Source: Diplolepis rosae
Lineage: Eukaryota; Arthropoda; Insecta; Hymenoptera; Diplolepididae
DNA length: 64,000 nt
Assembly (NCBI GenBank): GCA_030998225.1
Contig: JAPYXD010000698.1
Span: forward strand, 3,575,001-3,639,000
Direction of reading: 5' to 3'
This document shows, one piece after another, positions 24,969 through 36,687 of the stretch; positions within the stretch are counted from its first letter, which is position 1; every line of letters starts with the position of its first letter. The translations under genes and the position numbers were made by a program. The notes under the pieces were generated by a model. That model was not told the DNA's origin and did not search any database. It worked only from the letters and a program-made list of their open reading frames with translations.

Positions 24969-25539
24969 ACACATTCTCATCATGAGACTCGCGCTTTGCG
25001 CTCGATTTTCTGTATACATTCCTGTAACTATCTAATTACATGATTAAAAAATTTATTTTCTTGCAAATATCTCAAAAAGGTAAAAAATTCGTGGACTGTT
25101 TTTAAGCAAAAGATTTTTTATTTTCATGCTTACTTTTGTATATCACATATTTTGGTTAGAAAATGGAATTTTTGATTTTCAATGTTTAAAATCAAAACAT
25201 AAAATATACATCATGTCAAAAAATGTCCTAACTGAGAATATGTAGACCTTATTTAGGCAAATAATTTCCCATCTTAACGTTTTTTTCGTATGTCACATAT
25301 TTTGTTTATATAATTGAATTTTTCAATTTTAATCGTATTTATTGAAATTAAAATGAAAAATATACGTTTTATCAGAAACTATATCAGACAAAATTTGTAG
25401 ATCTTATTGAAACAAACAATTTTGCAAACTTACGTTTTTTTCGAGTTTCACATATTATTTTTTAAAAAAAAGATAGAAATTTCGAAAGTAATTTTCACAC
25501 AAAACTAATACCTTCTCATTTATGGTGAGAATGTAAAAA
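24969..25539. mobile_element. CATTCTCATCATGA-family element
   Basis: Left ACATTCTCATCATGAGAC followed by GCGCTTTGCGCTCGATTTTC; right CTTCTCATTTATGGTGAGAATGTAA. Shared interior includes AGACCTTATTTAGGCAAA. Same family as parts of 17553-20349 and 27640-28682. Confidence 0.72.
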
Positions 25540-26158
25540 TCAATCAATTTCTTATCCATCGCACGAATTTTTTTACTTTACTCATCAGTGCACGGAGAAA
25601 GTCTAGTCGTGTCGACAGGCAAGTTATTTCTTAGTCTAACTGAAAACTTATCTGGAAACGATGAACGAGAGAGAGTATAAGAAAATTCCTGAGTTAAACT
25701 AAGTATAAAATAACATTGAAATTTTCAAATCAACAGTTTTCCAACTTTTTAATTGGCAGTTCACAAATCGAAGATTTATATTATGCAAATCTTGACGATT
25801 GAAAATATTTCGATTAATGAATTGTTAAAATTAATTGTTTACTTTTTAACTTTTTGAAATAAATCTTATTATTTCCGTAATGTCCTCATATAATTTGAAT
25901 ATGCAGATTTTTTAAATTGTGTTTGTTCTTGATTCACTCGATCGTCCTGTTGGATTTTCCGTATGAAAATCAGTCTAACAGAAGAATCTTCTGTTCCGCG
26001 CATTTGAAGTTATTGCAAAAGTTATGATTCCATAAAATTTGAATAAAATTCGCTAATCCGCTATAAATCTTGATCTCTTGGGAATAGTAAAGATTTTCAT
26101 TTTTCTTTCATGATCCTTTACGATCAAATACGACGACTATTCGGAATTTCCTGAGATT

Positions 26159-26160
<2 letters not shown>

Positions 26161-26193
<33 letters not shown>
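26161..26193. repeat. (TA)n microsatellite
   Basis: Thirty-three bases of perfect TA repeat. Confidence 0.97.
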
Positions 26194-26196
<3 letters not shown>

Positions 26197-26230
26197 ATAA
26201 AAGACACTTTACCTTGATGAATTTCCAATA

Positions 26231-26873
26231 GGGGACTAGGAAGTCAAACTAATCCAATTTTCATAGTCTAATTAAAAAGTAAATATCAAGATATAAATAA
26301 TTTTTCTTTCATGGATTATTTATAACAATTAAATAGAATACAAAAAATATTTTTTTATTGAAAAATTTCAATATACAATTATATAATTAAATAAACCATT
26401 CAACAAAAAAAAATTTTTTGCAGTTATATCTCCTGTTCTAATAATGGGAATTGAATTTTTCAAAGTGCGTTGTGTTCGTAATACTTCTCTCTCTGGGCTG
26501 AACCTGTTTGAATAAAAAAAATTTTTTATTTTTCAAAAAATTCAAGAAAATTTTAAAAAGTGAAAATTTTTCATAACAAATTCATGTTTACGAATTTTTT
26601 TTCTCAAAATCAGAAATTTTTACATCTTAATACAGAGGTTCAGCCCGTAAAGGAAAATGTTCTGCGAAAGCTAAAAAATTTTCAAACCGATCTGAACCTC
26701 CGTTTTTTTGCAATCACTGCAAAACGGAACAAAAATAAAATAAGCTTCTATTTCCTGCTCTCATTTTTTCATTTTTCATCCAAACGATTCAAAACTTTGG
26801 CATTTACCTTTTGAATAGTAATGCTATTGAAAAATGCAATAAAAAAATAGATTTTTTGACTTCCTAGTCTCCT
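26231..26873. mobile_element. TA-flanked TIR element, GACTAGGAAGTC ends
   Basis: GGGGACTAGGAAGTCAAA at the left and TTTGACTTCCTAGTCTCC at the right, with TA on both sides. The TIR is only about 20 bases; unlike most neighbours it is not strongly palindromic inside. The frame at 26560-26814 has no transposase motif and is not annotated as a gene. Confidence 0.75.
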
Positions 26874-27639
26874 TAAAATTTGAAAAACTACTCAGAATTC
26901 ATAGAGTTTCGATTTAGACATTGGGAACACTTTCCTCCATTAATTGTTTTTCTACCATTTAAGTTGGAACGATTTCACAAAATTACTCCACCAAATAATT
27001 TTAAGTAAAAGTACTTCCAACATATAGATATGACCTCATTACACGGCGCATAATAAAGACACGTGTGGGACATCCGCGAAACTTGCATTAAACTTTATTT
27101 CATGTGATTCAATTTTGTGAACACTCTATAGTTTACTTTTAGTCAAGGTCAATCTTGTTATTAAAAAGCTACGAAGTTCTAAAGGGTTCAGTCTACTATG
27201 AAAACGAATCACGCTAAATATTTATTCTAGACGAATCGAAAGTTTAACTTTATTATTAAATGTTTGAAGCCAATAAAGTTGTCTGAATGAAAATATAATT
27301 TTAAACTCAATTTACAATATATCAGTTTAAATTCGTTTCCCATCATCGTAAAAACAAATTTTGTTATACAAAAATGGCGAATAATACTTTTACCACAATT
27401 TCCTCAAATTAATAGCTCTTTCAGTGTAAAAAAATAGGGTTTATTACTTCAGTGTCCCCCTTGATTTACGAATTATTCTTTTATGTATTATACAATAAAT
27501 GTATAAATATTTATAAGTACGGGAAGACTTTTTTCAATAACAATAAGGTATATGCTAATAATTTTCCAACGTTTTTTTAAAATAGGGTACAATAGTACTG
27601 CTGCTGACGTCACAGGAAATTATAAAGAATATTTCAATT
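26874..27639. other. AT-rich stretch
   Basis: No gene, array or TIR pair recognised. Confidence 0.4.
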
Positions 27640-28682
27640 TTTACATTCTCATAAAAAATGAGAAGGTATTAGTTTTAATTATCGGATCAAATTAAGCTTT
27701 GGAATACTTTATCGGAGCCGAAAAAGTAAGGACAAGTTCGTTAACCAGCCACAATCGACAAAAATTGTTAAAATAAGAGCATTTTTTGTTTTTTTGAAAA
27801 AATCAAAAATTCCAATACTGGTTTCTGATAGTTCTCATGAATCTCTACTAATTATATATTTTTCGATTAAACTAAAATTAGGAAAGTTACAGTATGTTAA
27901 AATTTGAAAAAAGTCAATATCTAAATTCCATTTTTCAGTTAAATTTTATTTTACAAAATACGAAAAAAAAGTTATGACACAAAATTGTTTAGTACATGAA
28001 GATCTACAAGTTTGACTTGTAAAATTTTTCCATAAGATGTATATTTTTCTTTTTAATTCAAAAAATTCCTATTGAAAATCCAAAATTCAATTTTTAAACA
28101 ATAATTTGTGAAATAGGGAAAAAACGTAAGTTTACAAAATTATTCGTTTCAATAGGATCTACAAATTCTGTCTGACATACAGTGTTAAAAATCTTATTAA
28201 TTTTAATAGACTTTAATATACAAGTGGTAATTAAAAATAATAGATTTGTATATTATACAAAATTAATATACATTCATATTAAATTTAATAACTTTTCAAT
28301 CAAAATATATTAAAATCAACAAAAATTATTAATATATATACACATGTGTATTAAAATTAAAATTAAAGTTTGTATTTTTTAAGATGAAAGTATTTTAAAT
28401 TTAATATACCTTCATGAAAAAAACTTCCATAACATGTAATGGAAGTTTAGTACAAAAATTTCTAACAGTGTAGTTTCTGATAAAACGTATATTTTTCATT
28501 TAAATTTTAAATAATAAAATTAAAATTCAAAAATTCCATTATTTAAACAAAATATGTGACATACGAAAAAAAAAGTTGAGATAAAAATTTATTTCCCTGA
28601 ATGAGGTCTACCAATTCTCGTTATACAGAAATATATACAGAAAATCGAGCGCGAAGCGCGATTGTCATGATGAGAATGTGTA
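27640..28682. mobile_element. CATTCTCATCATGA-family element with inserted MITE
   Basis: Left TTTTTACATTCTCATAAA, right GCGCGATTGTCATGATGAGAATGTG. The interior matches the right arm of the 17553-20349 foldback (AAGATCTACAAGTTTGA; GTCTGACATA...GTTTCTGATAAAACG) and is split by the 28180-28470 MITE. Confidence 0.75.
28180..28470 (+). mobile_element. CAGTGTTA-family MITE, intact
   Basis: CAGTGTTAAAAATCTTATT to AAATTTCTAACAGTG with TA on both sides. The empty site is visible at 20118-20140 (CTGGCATAGTTTCTGAT). Other copies at 30402, 34900 (inverted) and 47381 (inverted). Confidence 0.92.
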
Positions 28683-28830
28683 AGTAAATCAAGTATCCTT
28701 TTTCATTTGAAATCACAAAAAAATTTAGTAATTTTGAGAAAATGTAATTCAAATCTACAATATTATATAAAATTGACTTGAGCTTCATTATCAAATTACA
28801 TTAAATAAACAGAACGGATCGCGTTAAAGT

Positions 28831-29170
28831 GATACATTGTAGAAAAGGAATAAATAACAAAAAGCAAATAAAAAAGTCAGAAAATATTAAACGTGTCATA
28901 AAATTGAATCATGATAATGTACAAGACTCGAAAATTGAAAAATTTTATTAATTCTTCTTCCAAGTATTCTAATTTATAAATACTTACCTTTTTAAATTAA
29001 TAAAAGTAATTAATACATTATTTATCATATATTATCTAGCAGATATTATAGATTTAAATTTGAAGTGTTGTTCTTATCTAGTTTAGACATACAAGGCATT
29101 ATGAAAAGAGTCATAAATAAGCTATAGTATAGGATTGTAAATTGACAGCAATATACATTTACATAAGTTT
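28831..29170 (+). repeat. Duplicated 340-bp segment, unoccupied copy
   Basis: GATACATTGTAGAAAAGG through AATATACATTTACATAAG is repeated at 33232-33808, where a 238-bp element interrupts it. Flanked on both sides by GCGCGAAGCGCG modules, so it is probably the body of that repeat family. Confidence 0.85.
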
Positions 29171-29307
29171 CCTTTCCATTTGAAATTAAAAGCAACTTTA
29201 GTAACTTCGAGAAAATGTAATTCAAATCTACAATATTATATAAAATTGACTTGAGTTTCAGTATTAAATTACGAGGAATAAACTTATATCTAATCGAAGA
29301 ATATAAG

Positions 29308-29365
29308 ACCGAACGTGAAGCGCGAGGTCCAAACAGAACGGAGCGCGAAGCGCGCGATAAGTATG
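29308..29365. repeat. GCGCGAAGCGCG module
   Basis: GACCGAACGTGAAGCGCGAG and ACGGAGCGCGAAGCGCGCG, next to GGGCAGATTTTT. The same order (module, then GGGCAGATTTTT) recurs at 32780-32817. Confidence 0.75.
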
Positions 29366-29404
29366 TGGGCAGATTTTTAAAATTGATTCGAAAGATTTTC
29401 CCCA

Positions 29405-30400
29405 ATAAACTGTTGTGTAGGTATTGTTTCTCAAGTCCTTGTCCTCATTTCTAATTCAAAACTGCTATTCATGAGATTCTATAGGGAGTGAAGAATCGGC
29501 TGTTAAAGTTCCTCGACCTTGAGTATATTTAAAGCAATAATGTAAACGCACACGTTTAGTTCAATTTCTTTTTTTTACTTTTCACCGCTTCCGAAACGAT
29601 ATACATATATCTTGAGACATTCTGACTATTATTACCTACGTATCTAATTTTTACTACTCATACATCTTTATTTATTATTAATGAAGAAAATATTTTAAGA
29701 AATCATTTATCTCTATATTTGATAGCATTTAATAGTTGTATTCTTTTAATAATATTGCAAAATTGGAATTACGGGGATATTTCTCATACTTGTTTTATAT
29801 ACTTCCACCATTATCCGGCAATTTAAAGTAGATTAATGAATAATCAAATATCAGTAAAACCCTTCTTTTTCGATCATTATTTTAAATTCAAAGTTTGATT
29901 ATAATTTAACATATATCAACTTCCAATAATCCGTGGTGGTTTAATAAAATTATCATTGATTGATTTTCTACATTGAGAAAGAAAATTACTGAATTTTGAA
30001 TGGCGATCTAATTGAAATTAAACTTAAATACTAAATATTAGGTTATATACAATTTGGATGTTAAATTTTGATATCCTAGATATTATAAAACTTATCATCT
30101 AGATTGTACACTCGTTTAATATCTACAAGAGATGAGAAAAACTTTTTATGGTGAATAAGCATCCATATTTTGCATTTCGAATATTACACTTCTAATTCGC
30201 AATAAAGAGCATGACTAAAAAAATTGGACTCCTCACTTCTTTATTGCATACATTAAACTGCAAGAGGAAGATTTTTTATAATGAATAGTAGATTTACATG
30301 AAATGTAATGTTCAATTTTATTCACATTCACGAAAGGAACAACTGTTTATTAGAATATTTTGTACTTATTGTGAGTGGAGAGCATCAAATATTATTCAAG
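29405..30400. other. AT-rich stretch
   Basis: No supported gene or repeat boundary. Confidence 0.4.
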
Positions 30401-30401
30401 T

Positions 30402-30692
30402 CACTGTTAAAAATCTTATTAATTTTAGTAGACTTTAATATACAAGTGGTAATTCAAAATAATAGATTTGTATATTATAAAAAATTAATATACATTCATA
30501 TTAAATTTAATAACTTTTCAATCAAAATGTATTAAAATTAATGAAAATTATTAAAATGTATACATATGTGTGTTAAAATTAAAATTAAAGTTTGTATTTT
30601 TTAAGATAAAAGTATTTTAAATTTAATTATCGTTAAAGAAAAAAACTTCCATTACATGTAATGGAAGTTTAATATAGGAATTTCTAACAGTG
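30402..30692 (+). mobile_element. CACTGTTA-family MITE
   Basis: CACTGTTAAAAATCTTATT to ATTTCTAACAGTG, same order of internal blocks as 28180-28470. Its right third is duplicated downstream at about 31060-31153. Confidence 0.9.
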
Positions 30693-31230
30693 TGTTTAAA
30701 CAAATCTAATAAATTGGAATTCTTCAAGAAAGATTTCTAAGATATTGGATCACTCTCTCGTACGCTTCTTATTTTTCTATTAATTATTGAGAAATTATAA
30801 TTTTGCATTAATTAATTTTAATTTTTCATGCTACGGAAAATTTTGAAATATCAACTCAAAGAATATAAGGAACAAGATAATTTTTATTTGCAAAATAGTA
30901 AAATCTCTGACTTCAGTAGATATAAAAGTATTTTATAATAATTATAATCTTTCATTAATTAATTTTAATCTTTTATGGTACGGAAAATTTTGAAATATCA
31001 ATTCAAAGATAATTTTTATTTGCATAATAGTAAAATCTTTGATTTCAATAGATATAAAAGTTTGTATTTTTTGAGATAAAATTATTTTAAATTTAATTAT
31101 CGTTACTGAAAAGAACTACCATTCAATGTAATGGAAGTTTAATATAGGAATTTCTAACAGTGCGTTTAAACAAATCTAATAAATTGGAATTCTTCAAGAA
31201 AGATTTCTGAGATATTGGATCACTTTCTCG
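30589..31230 (+). repeat. ~461-bp direct duplication with internal 146-bp units
   Basis: GTTTGTATTTTTTAAG through GATCACTCTCTCGTACGC (30589-30767) is repeated at 31053-31228. Between the copies lie two units of a ~146-bp repeat (GCTACGGAAAATTTTG, then GGTACGGAAAATTTTG), which also form the array at 34150-34610. Confidence 0.85.
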
Positions 31231-32550
31231 TGCGCTTCTTCTTACTAATCGAGAATAATCCTTGACTCGCTCGGTCATCCGAAATACTTTAAGTCAACCC
31301 ACTTCTCTGTCGATAGAAAGAAAGGGGCCACATTTCATTCTAAAAGAAAATACCTCGGTCGAATTCCTTTCAACTCCAAGAATGAGACATATTTTTTTTT
31401 AATCTCTACCTTGAAATTGATTCGACTTATGTTTTATCCACAATAATTTTGAAATCAATATTGTTTTATAAAAGGTAATAAAACTCCTCTGGTAACATCT
31501 GTCCAGTTTTCGTCTAGTTCAAACTAGAAACTGGCAAGTTTCTGCTGAGTCCAACTAGATCAGATTAACTTACAAGTAATTTGAGAGTTACTTCCAAGCT
31601 TTACTTGTCCAAGTTTTTAGCAAGTAAAACTTGTAAGTAACTAGTAAGTATCAGTCAAGTAACGAGTTTCTTACAAGAAATAGAGTTACATTACTGGCGA
31701 GTTCCTTGTCAATCGTCTAATAAAACTTGCTAGTTTCTTGGAAAAAGCTAGAAGAAAATATTACCATTAGGGTTAACACTAATTTCTACTTTTTTGCATA
31801 TATCTTATAAATCTATCAAAAGATTTGCATATATCTCTGGCATACCTCATGTAGCAGCTGTGTAAAAACAAACTGCTTTTCTGCAAATATTAAAGTGTAA
31901 CGAGAATGTGAAACAGTAATATATGACAATGATGACAGGAACCGGTATTTCTCATGAAAGCAGATGTTTTCCAACATACTGAGACAAACAGATCATCTTT
32001 TTGTTAGAATAAATGTATACATAACGTTTGTATATACAGTTAGATTGGTAACAATGAAAATATTTTCTGCTTAAAAATTTCTATTGACACAGTTGGAGAA
32101 ACTCTGAAGAATTTGAAATTCAATTAGAGTGTAATCCTTTGAAATTTATCTTTACATAATTCTTTAATTGGAATAAATTAATTGAAATTATTTGTGAAAA
32201 TTATTATATTTAATTATGTGTTATTTTCAAAATGAAATACACAATAAATGTTTATAAGGCGTTTCGTAACTTCATACAACTTAATTTAATTCGCATGTTA
32301 AGCACAGTTCATAATAACGGAAAAAAATTAATTAATTAATGAATTAGTTGTTGAAATAAACTATTGCATTTCATGAATTATAAAATATATGTAAATATAT
32401 ATAAATTTTTTTTTATTTTACGTACACTGTATCGTAATAAGCCGTTTTACGCACTCATATGGGGGTGTAAAAACGCATTTTACGCACACCGTGTCAAAAA
32501 ATAAATTATTTTAATCATGTAATTTGTTAAAAAGTTACTGAAATGTATAC
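31230..32550. other. AT-rich stretch with ACTTGCAAG-type simple repeats
   Basis: From about 31505 to 31745 variants of AACTTGTAAGTAACT / AGTTACTTCCAAG recur in both orientations, a degraded foldback. No gene. Confidence 0.45.
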
Positions 32551-32554
32551 AGAA

Positions 32555-32830
32555 AATCGAGCGCGAAGCGCGAGCGTCATGATGAGAATGTGTTCCTTAA
32601 GGCTGATAGAGCCTTAAGTAAATTGAATTTCATGTTTCACTTAAATTCAAATGGAAATTGAGTGACTTTGAGAAAATGTGTAATTCACATCATCTGTAAT
32701 ATTATTATAAAATTGGTTTGAGCTTCAGTATCAAATTATAAGAAATAAACTTAAATGTATGCGAAGAGCACAAGACCGAGCGCGAAGCGCGCGATGAGAA
32801 GCGGGCAGATTTTTTTTATTCTGATGAATA
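32555..32830. mobile_element. GCGC-module repeat fragment
   Basis: ATCGAGCGCGAAGCGCGAG then CATGATGAGAATGTG, the inverted end of the CATTCTCATCATGA family. A second module (GACCGAGCGCGAAGCGCGCG) follows at 32781. The ends resemble those around 28645-29365. Confidence 0.7.
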
Positions 32831-32854
32831 TTGAATCCACTGAATACCTACAAA

Positions 32855-33125
32855 AAAGTTTTTGTCGATGACTTTTGGATAAGGCGCTAACGTTTTAAAA
32901 CTTTCCACTAACTTTTTTATTTATCTCGTGCACTTTTCAATGAACATGTCAAGAATAGTTGTTGAAATTTTCTTTGACTGTGAAAAACATATCTGGCAAA
33001 GCAAATTTCAACAATTATTTTTGAAATGTTTATTGAAAAGTGCACGAAATTAACAAAAACGCAAATGGAAAGTTTTAAAACTTTCACCTTACCCAAAAGT
33101 CGATGATAGACAAAGAAAATTTGTC
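32855..33125. mobile_element. Hairpin repeat, ~270 bp
   Basis: GTTTTAAAACTTTCCA and CGTGCACTTTTCAAT each recur as reverse complements, as does GTCGATGACTTTTGG / CCAAAAGTCGATGA. The arms pair over more than 100 bases around a centre near 32990. Confidence 0.8.
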
Positions 33126-33231
33126 CTAAAAATTTTTTCCGTGTACCATATAACTTTATAATCCTCAAATAAAAAAAAAGTTGAAATATTATGAATCTGA
33201 AAAACTGAAAGATCCCAGAAGAAGTGAAGTT

Positions 33232-33808
33232 GATACATTGTAAAAAAGGAAATAATAATAGGCAAATAAAAAATCAGAAAATATTAGCGTAGAGCAGGGT
33301 AGAATGGGACACCGGGGTAAGACGGGACGGCAAATTTTCACGTAAATTATCTAGGTTTTGAGATTATTCTTTTTATTATGTAATACACTTTCTACATTTC
33401 TTGATAATTGCAAGATCATTTTTTCTATCCATTTCTAAAAAGATAAATCTTAAAATGCAGATAATTTACGTGAAAATTTACCGTCCTGTCTTACCCCGGT
33501 ATCCTATTCCACCCACGTCTACCCTAAACTTGTGGCAAAATTGAATCATGATAATATATAAGACTCGAAAATTGAAAAATTTTATTAATTTTTCTTTCAA
33601 GTATTCTAATTTATGAATACTTAACTTTTTTCTATTAATAAAAGTAATTGATACATTATTTATTATTTATTATCTAGCAGGTACTGTAGATTTAAATTTA
33701 AAGTTTAATTTGTATCTAGTTTAGACACACATGGCATTATAAAAAGAATCATAAATAAAGTATAGTATATGATTATAAATTGACAGTAATATACATTTAC
33801 ATAAGTTT
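33232..33808 (+). repeat. Duplicated segment, occupied copy
   Basis: Second copy of 28831-29170; removing the 238-bp element and one TA restores a contiguous alignment of nearly the same length. Confidence 0.85.
33287..33524. mobile_element. 238-bp hairpin MITE with proven TA duplication
   Basis: GCGTAGAGCAGGGTAGAATG at the left and CCACCCACGTCTACCC at the right; inner arms CCGGGGTAAGACGGGACGG / CCGTCCTGTCTTACCCCGG. Flanked by TA on both sides where the empty copy (28881-28895) has a single TA. Confidence 0.95.
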
Positions 33809-34149
33809 GTCCTTCTTGCACGCATGGTTCATTATGAAACCCACTTATGATCATTCTGTACATTTATGACGGTCTTAAAAGCGTTTTAATTTATCATCTC
33901 ATACACCCTATGGACCATAAATTTTCCTCGTGGCTTTCTACTTTAATCAAATATTATACAGAAAAGTTATCATTTTCCGAGCAGAAATTTCCTGACCTGC
34001 CCTTGGCCTGGAGTGAAACAGGTTGCAATAATCCGGCTTGGTTCCGCGTTTTTATGTCAATTCGGGGCTTGCCAGGCCTAGGCCTCGTCTGAGCCTCGGA
34101 AAAATTCCTGTTCGGGTTATGTTTCAATGTTCTTAAAATAAAAGGAGTC

Positions 34150-34610
34150 TATTTTTCTATTAATTAATGAGAAATTATAATCTTCCATTGATTAATTTTA
34201 ATCTTTCATGTTACGGAAAATTTTAAAAGATCAACTCAAAGAATATAAGGAACAAGATAATTTTTATTTCCAAAATAGTAAAATCCCTGATTTCAATAGA
34301 TATATGTATTTTATGATAATTATAATCTCTCATTAATTAAATTTAATCTTCCATAGTACGGACAATTTTGAAAAATCAACTCTAAGAATATAACGAACAA
34401 GATCATTTTTATTTGCAAAATAGTAAAATCTCTGATTTTAATAGATGTAAAAGTATTTTATAATAATTAAAATTTTTCATTAATTAATTTTTATCTTTCA
34501 TGGTCCAGAAAATTTTGAAAGATCTACTCAAAGAATATAAGGAACGAGATCATTTTTATTTGCAAAATAGTAGAATCTCTGATTTCAATAGATATAAAAG
34601 TATTTTATCT
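34150..34610 (+). repeat. ~146-bp tandem repeat, three units
   Basis: Phase marks GTTACGGAAAATTTT (34210), AGTACGGACAATTTT (34355) and GGTCCAGAAAATTTT (34502). The same unit is present twice at 30770-31070. Confidence 0.85.
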
Positions 34611-34899
34611 ATATTGTGAATACCCTGAGAAAAATAGAATTGAAAACTGATTCGCAATGCTATCTAATCGCTTGACAAAAAGTACTTTCGAATAGTATTG
34701 TCCTTTAATACATCGTGAGTGGAAATTCCCTCCACTTTGTGTGTAATGTCACTTGAAGGTCCTGCGTGGCAAGCCATTATCGAGAAACGAGAAGAAAATT
34801 TCCATACTGAAAATGTATGTACGAGGTGCCTTTTTTAAATAAAAGAAATTATTGTTTTAACATTATTTATTAGGTTTAAAAAATATTTTTCTGATTCAA

Positions 34900-35189
34900 C
34901 ACTGTTAGAATTTTGTGTATTAAACTTCCATTACATGTAATTGAAGTTTTTTCAGTTACGTATATTAAATTTAAAATACTTTCATCTTAAAAAATACAAA
35001 ATTTTATTTGAATTTTCATACACACGTGTATATATTTTAATAATGTTTATTGGTTTTAGTATGTTTTGATTGAAAAGAAATTTAATTCAATTTGAATTTA
35101 TATTAATTTTTCATAATATACAAATCTATTAATTTTAATTTACTACTTGTATATTAAAATCTATTAAAATTAATAAGATTTTTAACAGA
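34900..35189 (-). mobile_element. CACTGTTA-family MITE, inverted copy
   Basis: CACTGTTAGAATTTTGTG to AAGATTTTTAACAG; block order is the reverse of 28180-28470. Confidence 0.88.
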
Positions 35190-35310
35190 GAAATACTGTA
35201 TTGGCAATAACTTACGAAATAATTTATTTAATTTTATAACCTTGAAGAAAGAAAATTTCTTCTTTAAATTAAAACAAACATTTCTATGAATCACATTACA
35301 TATCTAAAGT

Positions 35311-36032
35311 CAGTGGCCAAATTATTATACTCACTTTGTTTTTGTTGATTGCATAAATCCAAATTTCAAACTTTTCTTAAATTATGAACAACTTTTGAAA
35401 TAATTGATGTTTTTCGACTTATTTTAAAGCTAAGTTTACGTGGACTGTAAAAAAATATGCCAAAGAATTACAAATTTTTTCCTAGATTCTGAAACGGTCT
35501 AAACTTAAGACAAAAAACGGCTGAAAATTGAAAAAATTCTAATACTCAAAAAAGGATTTTAAAAATAGATAAAAGTGATGATCCACAAGAAGGAATTCAA
35601 TTATTTTAAAAAATTAAATATAATTAGTTGCACCATTTTTCATGAATACATTTGCAAGTTTGAATTTTTACGCATTCTTTGTTTCAAATTTAGACCGTTT
35701 CAGAATTTAGGGAAAAATTAATCTAATTTTTTGACAAATTTTTTTTACATTTCACGTAAATTTACCTTTAAAATTAGTCGAAGAACATCGGAAAACATCA
35801 ATTATTTCGGGGATTATTCATAATTTAAGAAAAGTTTTGGAATCTGGACTTTTTTCGCAATATCTTTCTCAAAAATTGACAAAAACACTTTATCTTGAGG
35901 TCGTTTTATACATAATTGTGACGTATTTCATTATATTTTCAGGGAAAAATTTTAATATATGTATTGTCAATATTAGAAGATTTCATGCGATCAACAAAAA
36001 CAAAGTGAGTATAATAATTTAGCCACCCACTG
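35311..36032. mobile_element. 722-bp palindrome, CAGTGG ends, Tc1-like
   Basis: Left CAGTGGCCAAATTATTATAC; right GTATAATAATTTAGCCACCCACTG (TIR pairs with one small gap); then CTCACTTTGTTTTTGTTGAT/ATCAACAAAAACAAAGTGAG. Arms pair to the centre. The surrounding sequence without the element is present at 10920-10945. No transposase. Confidence 0.9.
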
Positions 36033-36132
36033 TACTATGCGACTGCATATACATTAATTTCTTTAATTCAAAGAAAAAAACAATAATCAAGAAAATTTCT
36101 TTAAATTAAAAAAACTATTCTTTAACCGTATA

Positions 36133-36308
36133 CACGGAGAAACTTTTGATATCAATTTTTACTATAGTATTTTTCAATTTAGGGAAAAACGTATCACTTT
36201 GAAGTGATTATTATTATTATTTTTACTAACAAAAATTCTCAAAGCGATACGTTTTTCCCTAAACTAAAAAGTACTATAGTAAAAATTGATATAAAAAGTT
36301 TCACCCTG
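36133..36308. mobile_element. CACGGAGAAA-ended hairpin MITE
   Basis: CACGGAGAAACTTTTGATAT ... GTTTCACCCTG, inner arms AGGGAAAAACGTATC / GATACGTTTTTCCCT. TA on both sides. Confidence 0.88.
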
Positions 36309-36642
36309 TAGCAATGCACAAATTTGTTTGATTGAAAGCAATTTTTTTTATCAAAGAAACTTTTTTCTGGATGTGCGTCTATAGGTGACCGATGTAACAT
36401 ATGAAAACTCGGGTTAAATTCATTACATGATGCAAACTACAATCGTTCATTGAAGTTAAAAAACCGACTTGCGTAACAGGACTGAGCATCTGTTACTTTG
36501 TATAATAAACTCAATATATTGTCAATTATTTCTAACAGGGGGCTATAATGCATGACATTTTATACTCACAATATCGATAAAATATTACATAATTGCAGAA
36601 TACATATTGATAAGAGATGAAAATTAATTTTTATTTTTTCAG

Positions 36643-36687
36643 ATCAACTCAGTCCAGTAATTTACGCTTTCTGCCATATACTAGAAG
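36643..36687 (+). other. Candidate 45-nt cassette exon
   Basis: A long T-rich tract ending TTTTTTCAG (to 36642) is followed by 45 bases of more balanced composition and then AAG/GTAAGC, a near-consensus donor at 36688. Two of three frames are open; one reads QLSPVIYAFCHILE. It lies between repeats but is not itself repeated in the window. It could be an alternative 5' UTR exon of the downstream gene, an exon of a separate transcript, or chance. Confidence 0.25.

Noticed and set aside
26560..26814. 84-codon frame inside the GACTAGGAAGTC element as its transposase
   Set aside because: Lys/Phe-rich AT-translation without a DDE-type motif or helix-turn-helix.
33847..34092. 81-codon frame with a Trp-containing GLPGLGLV end
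   Set aside because: No family recognised and it directly borders the 146-bp tandem array; kept out for lack of evidence.
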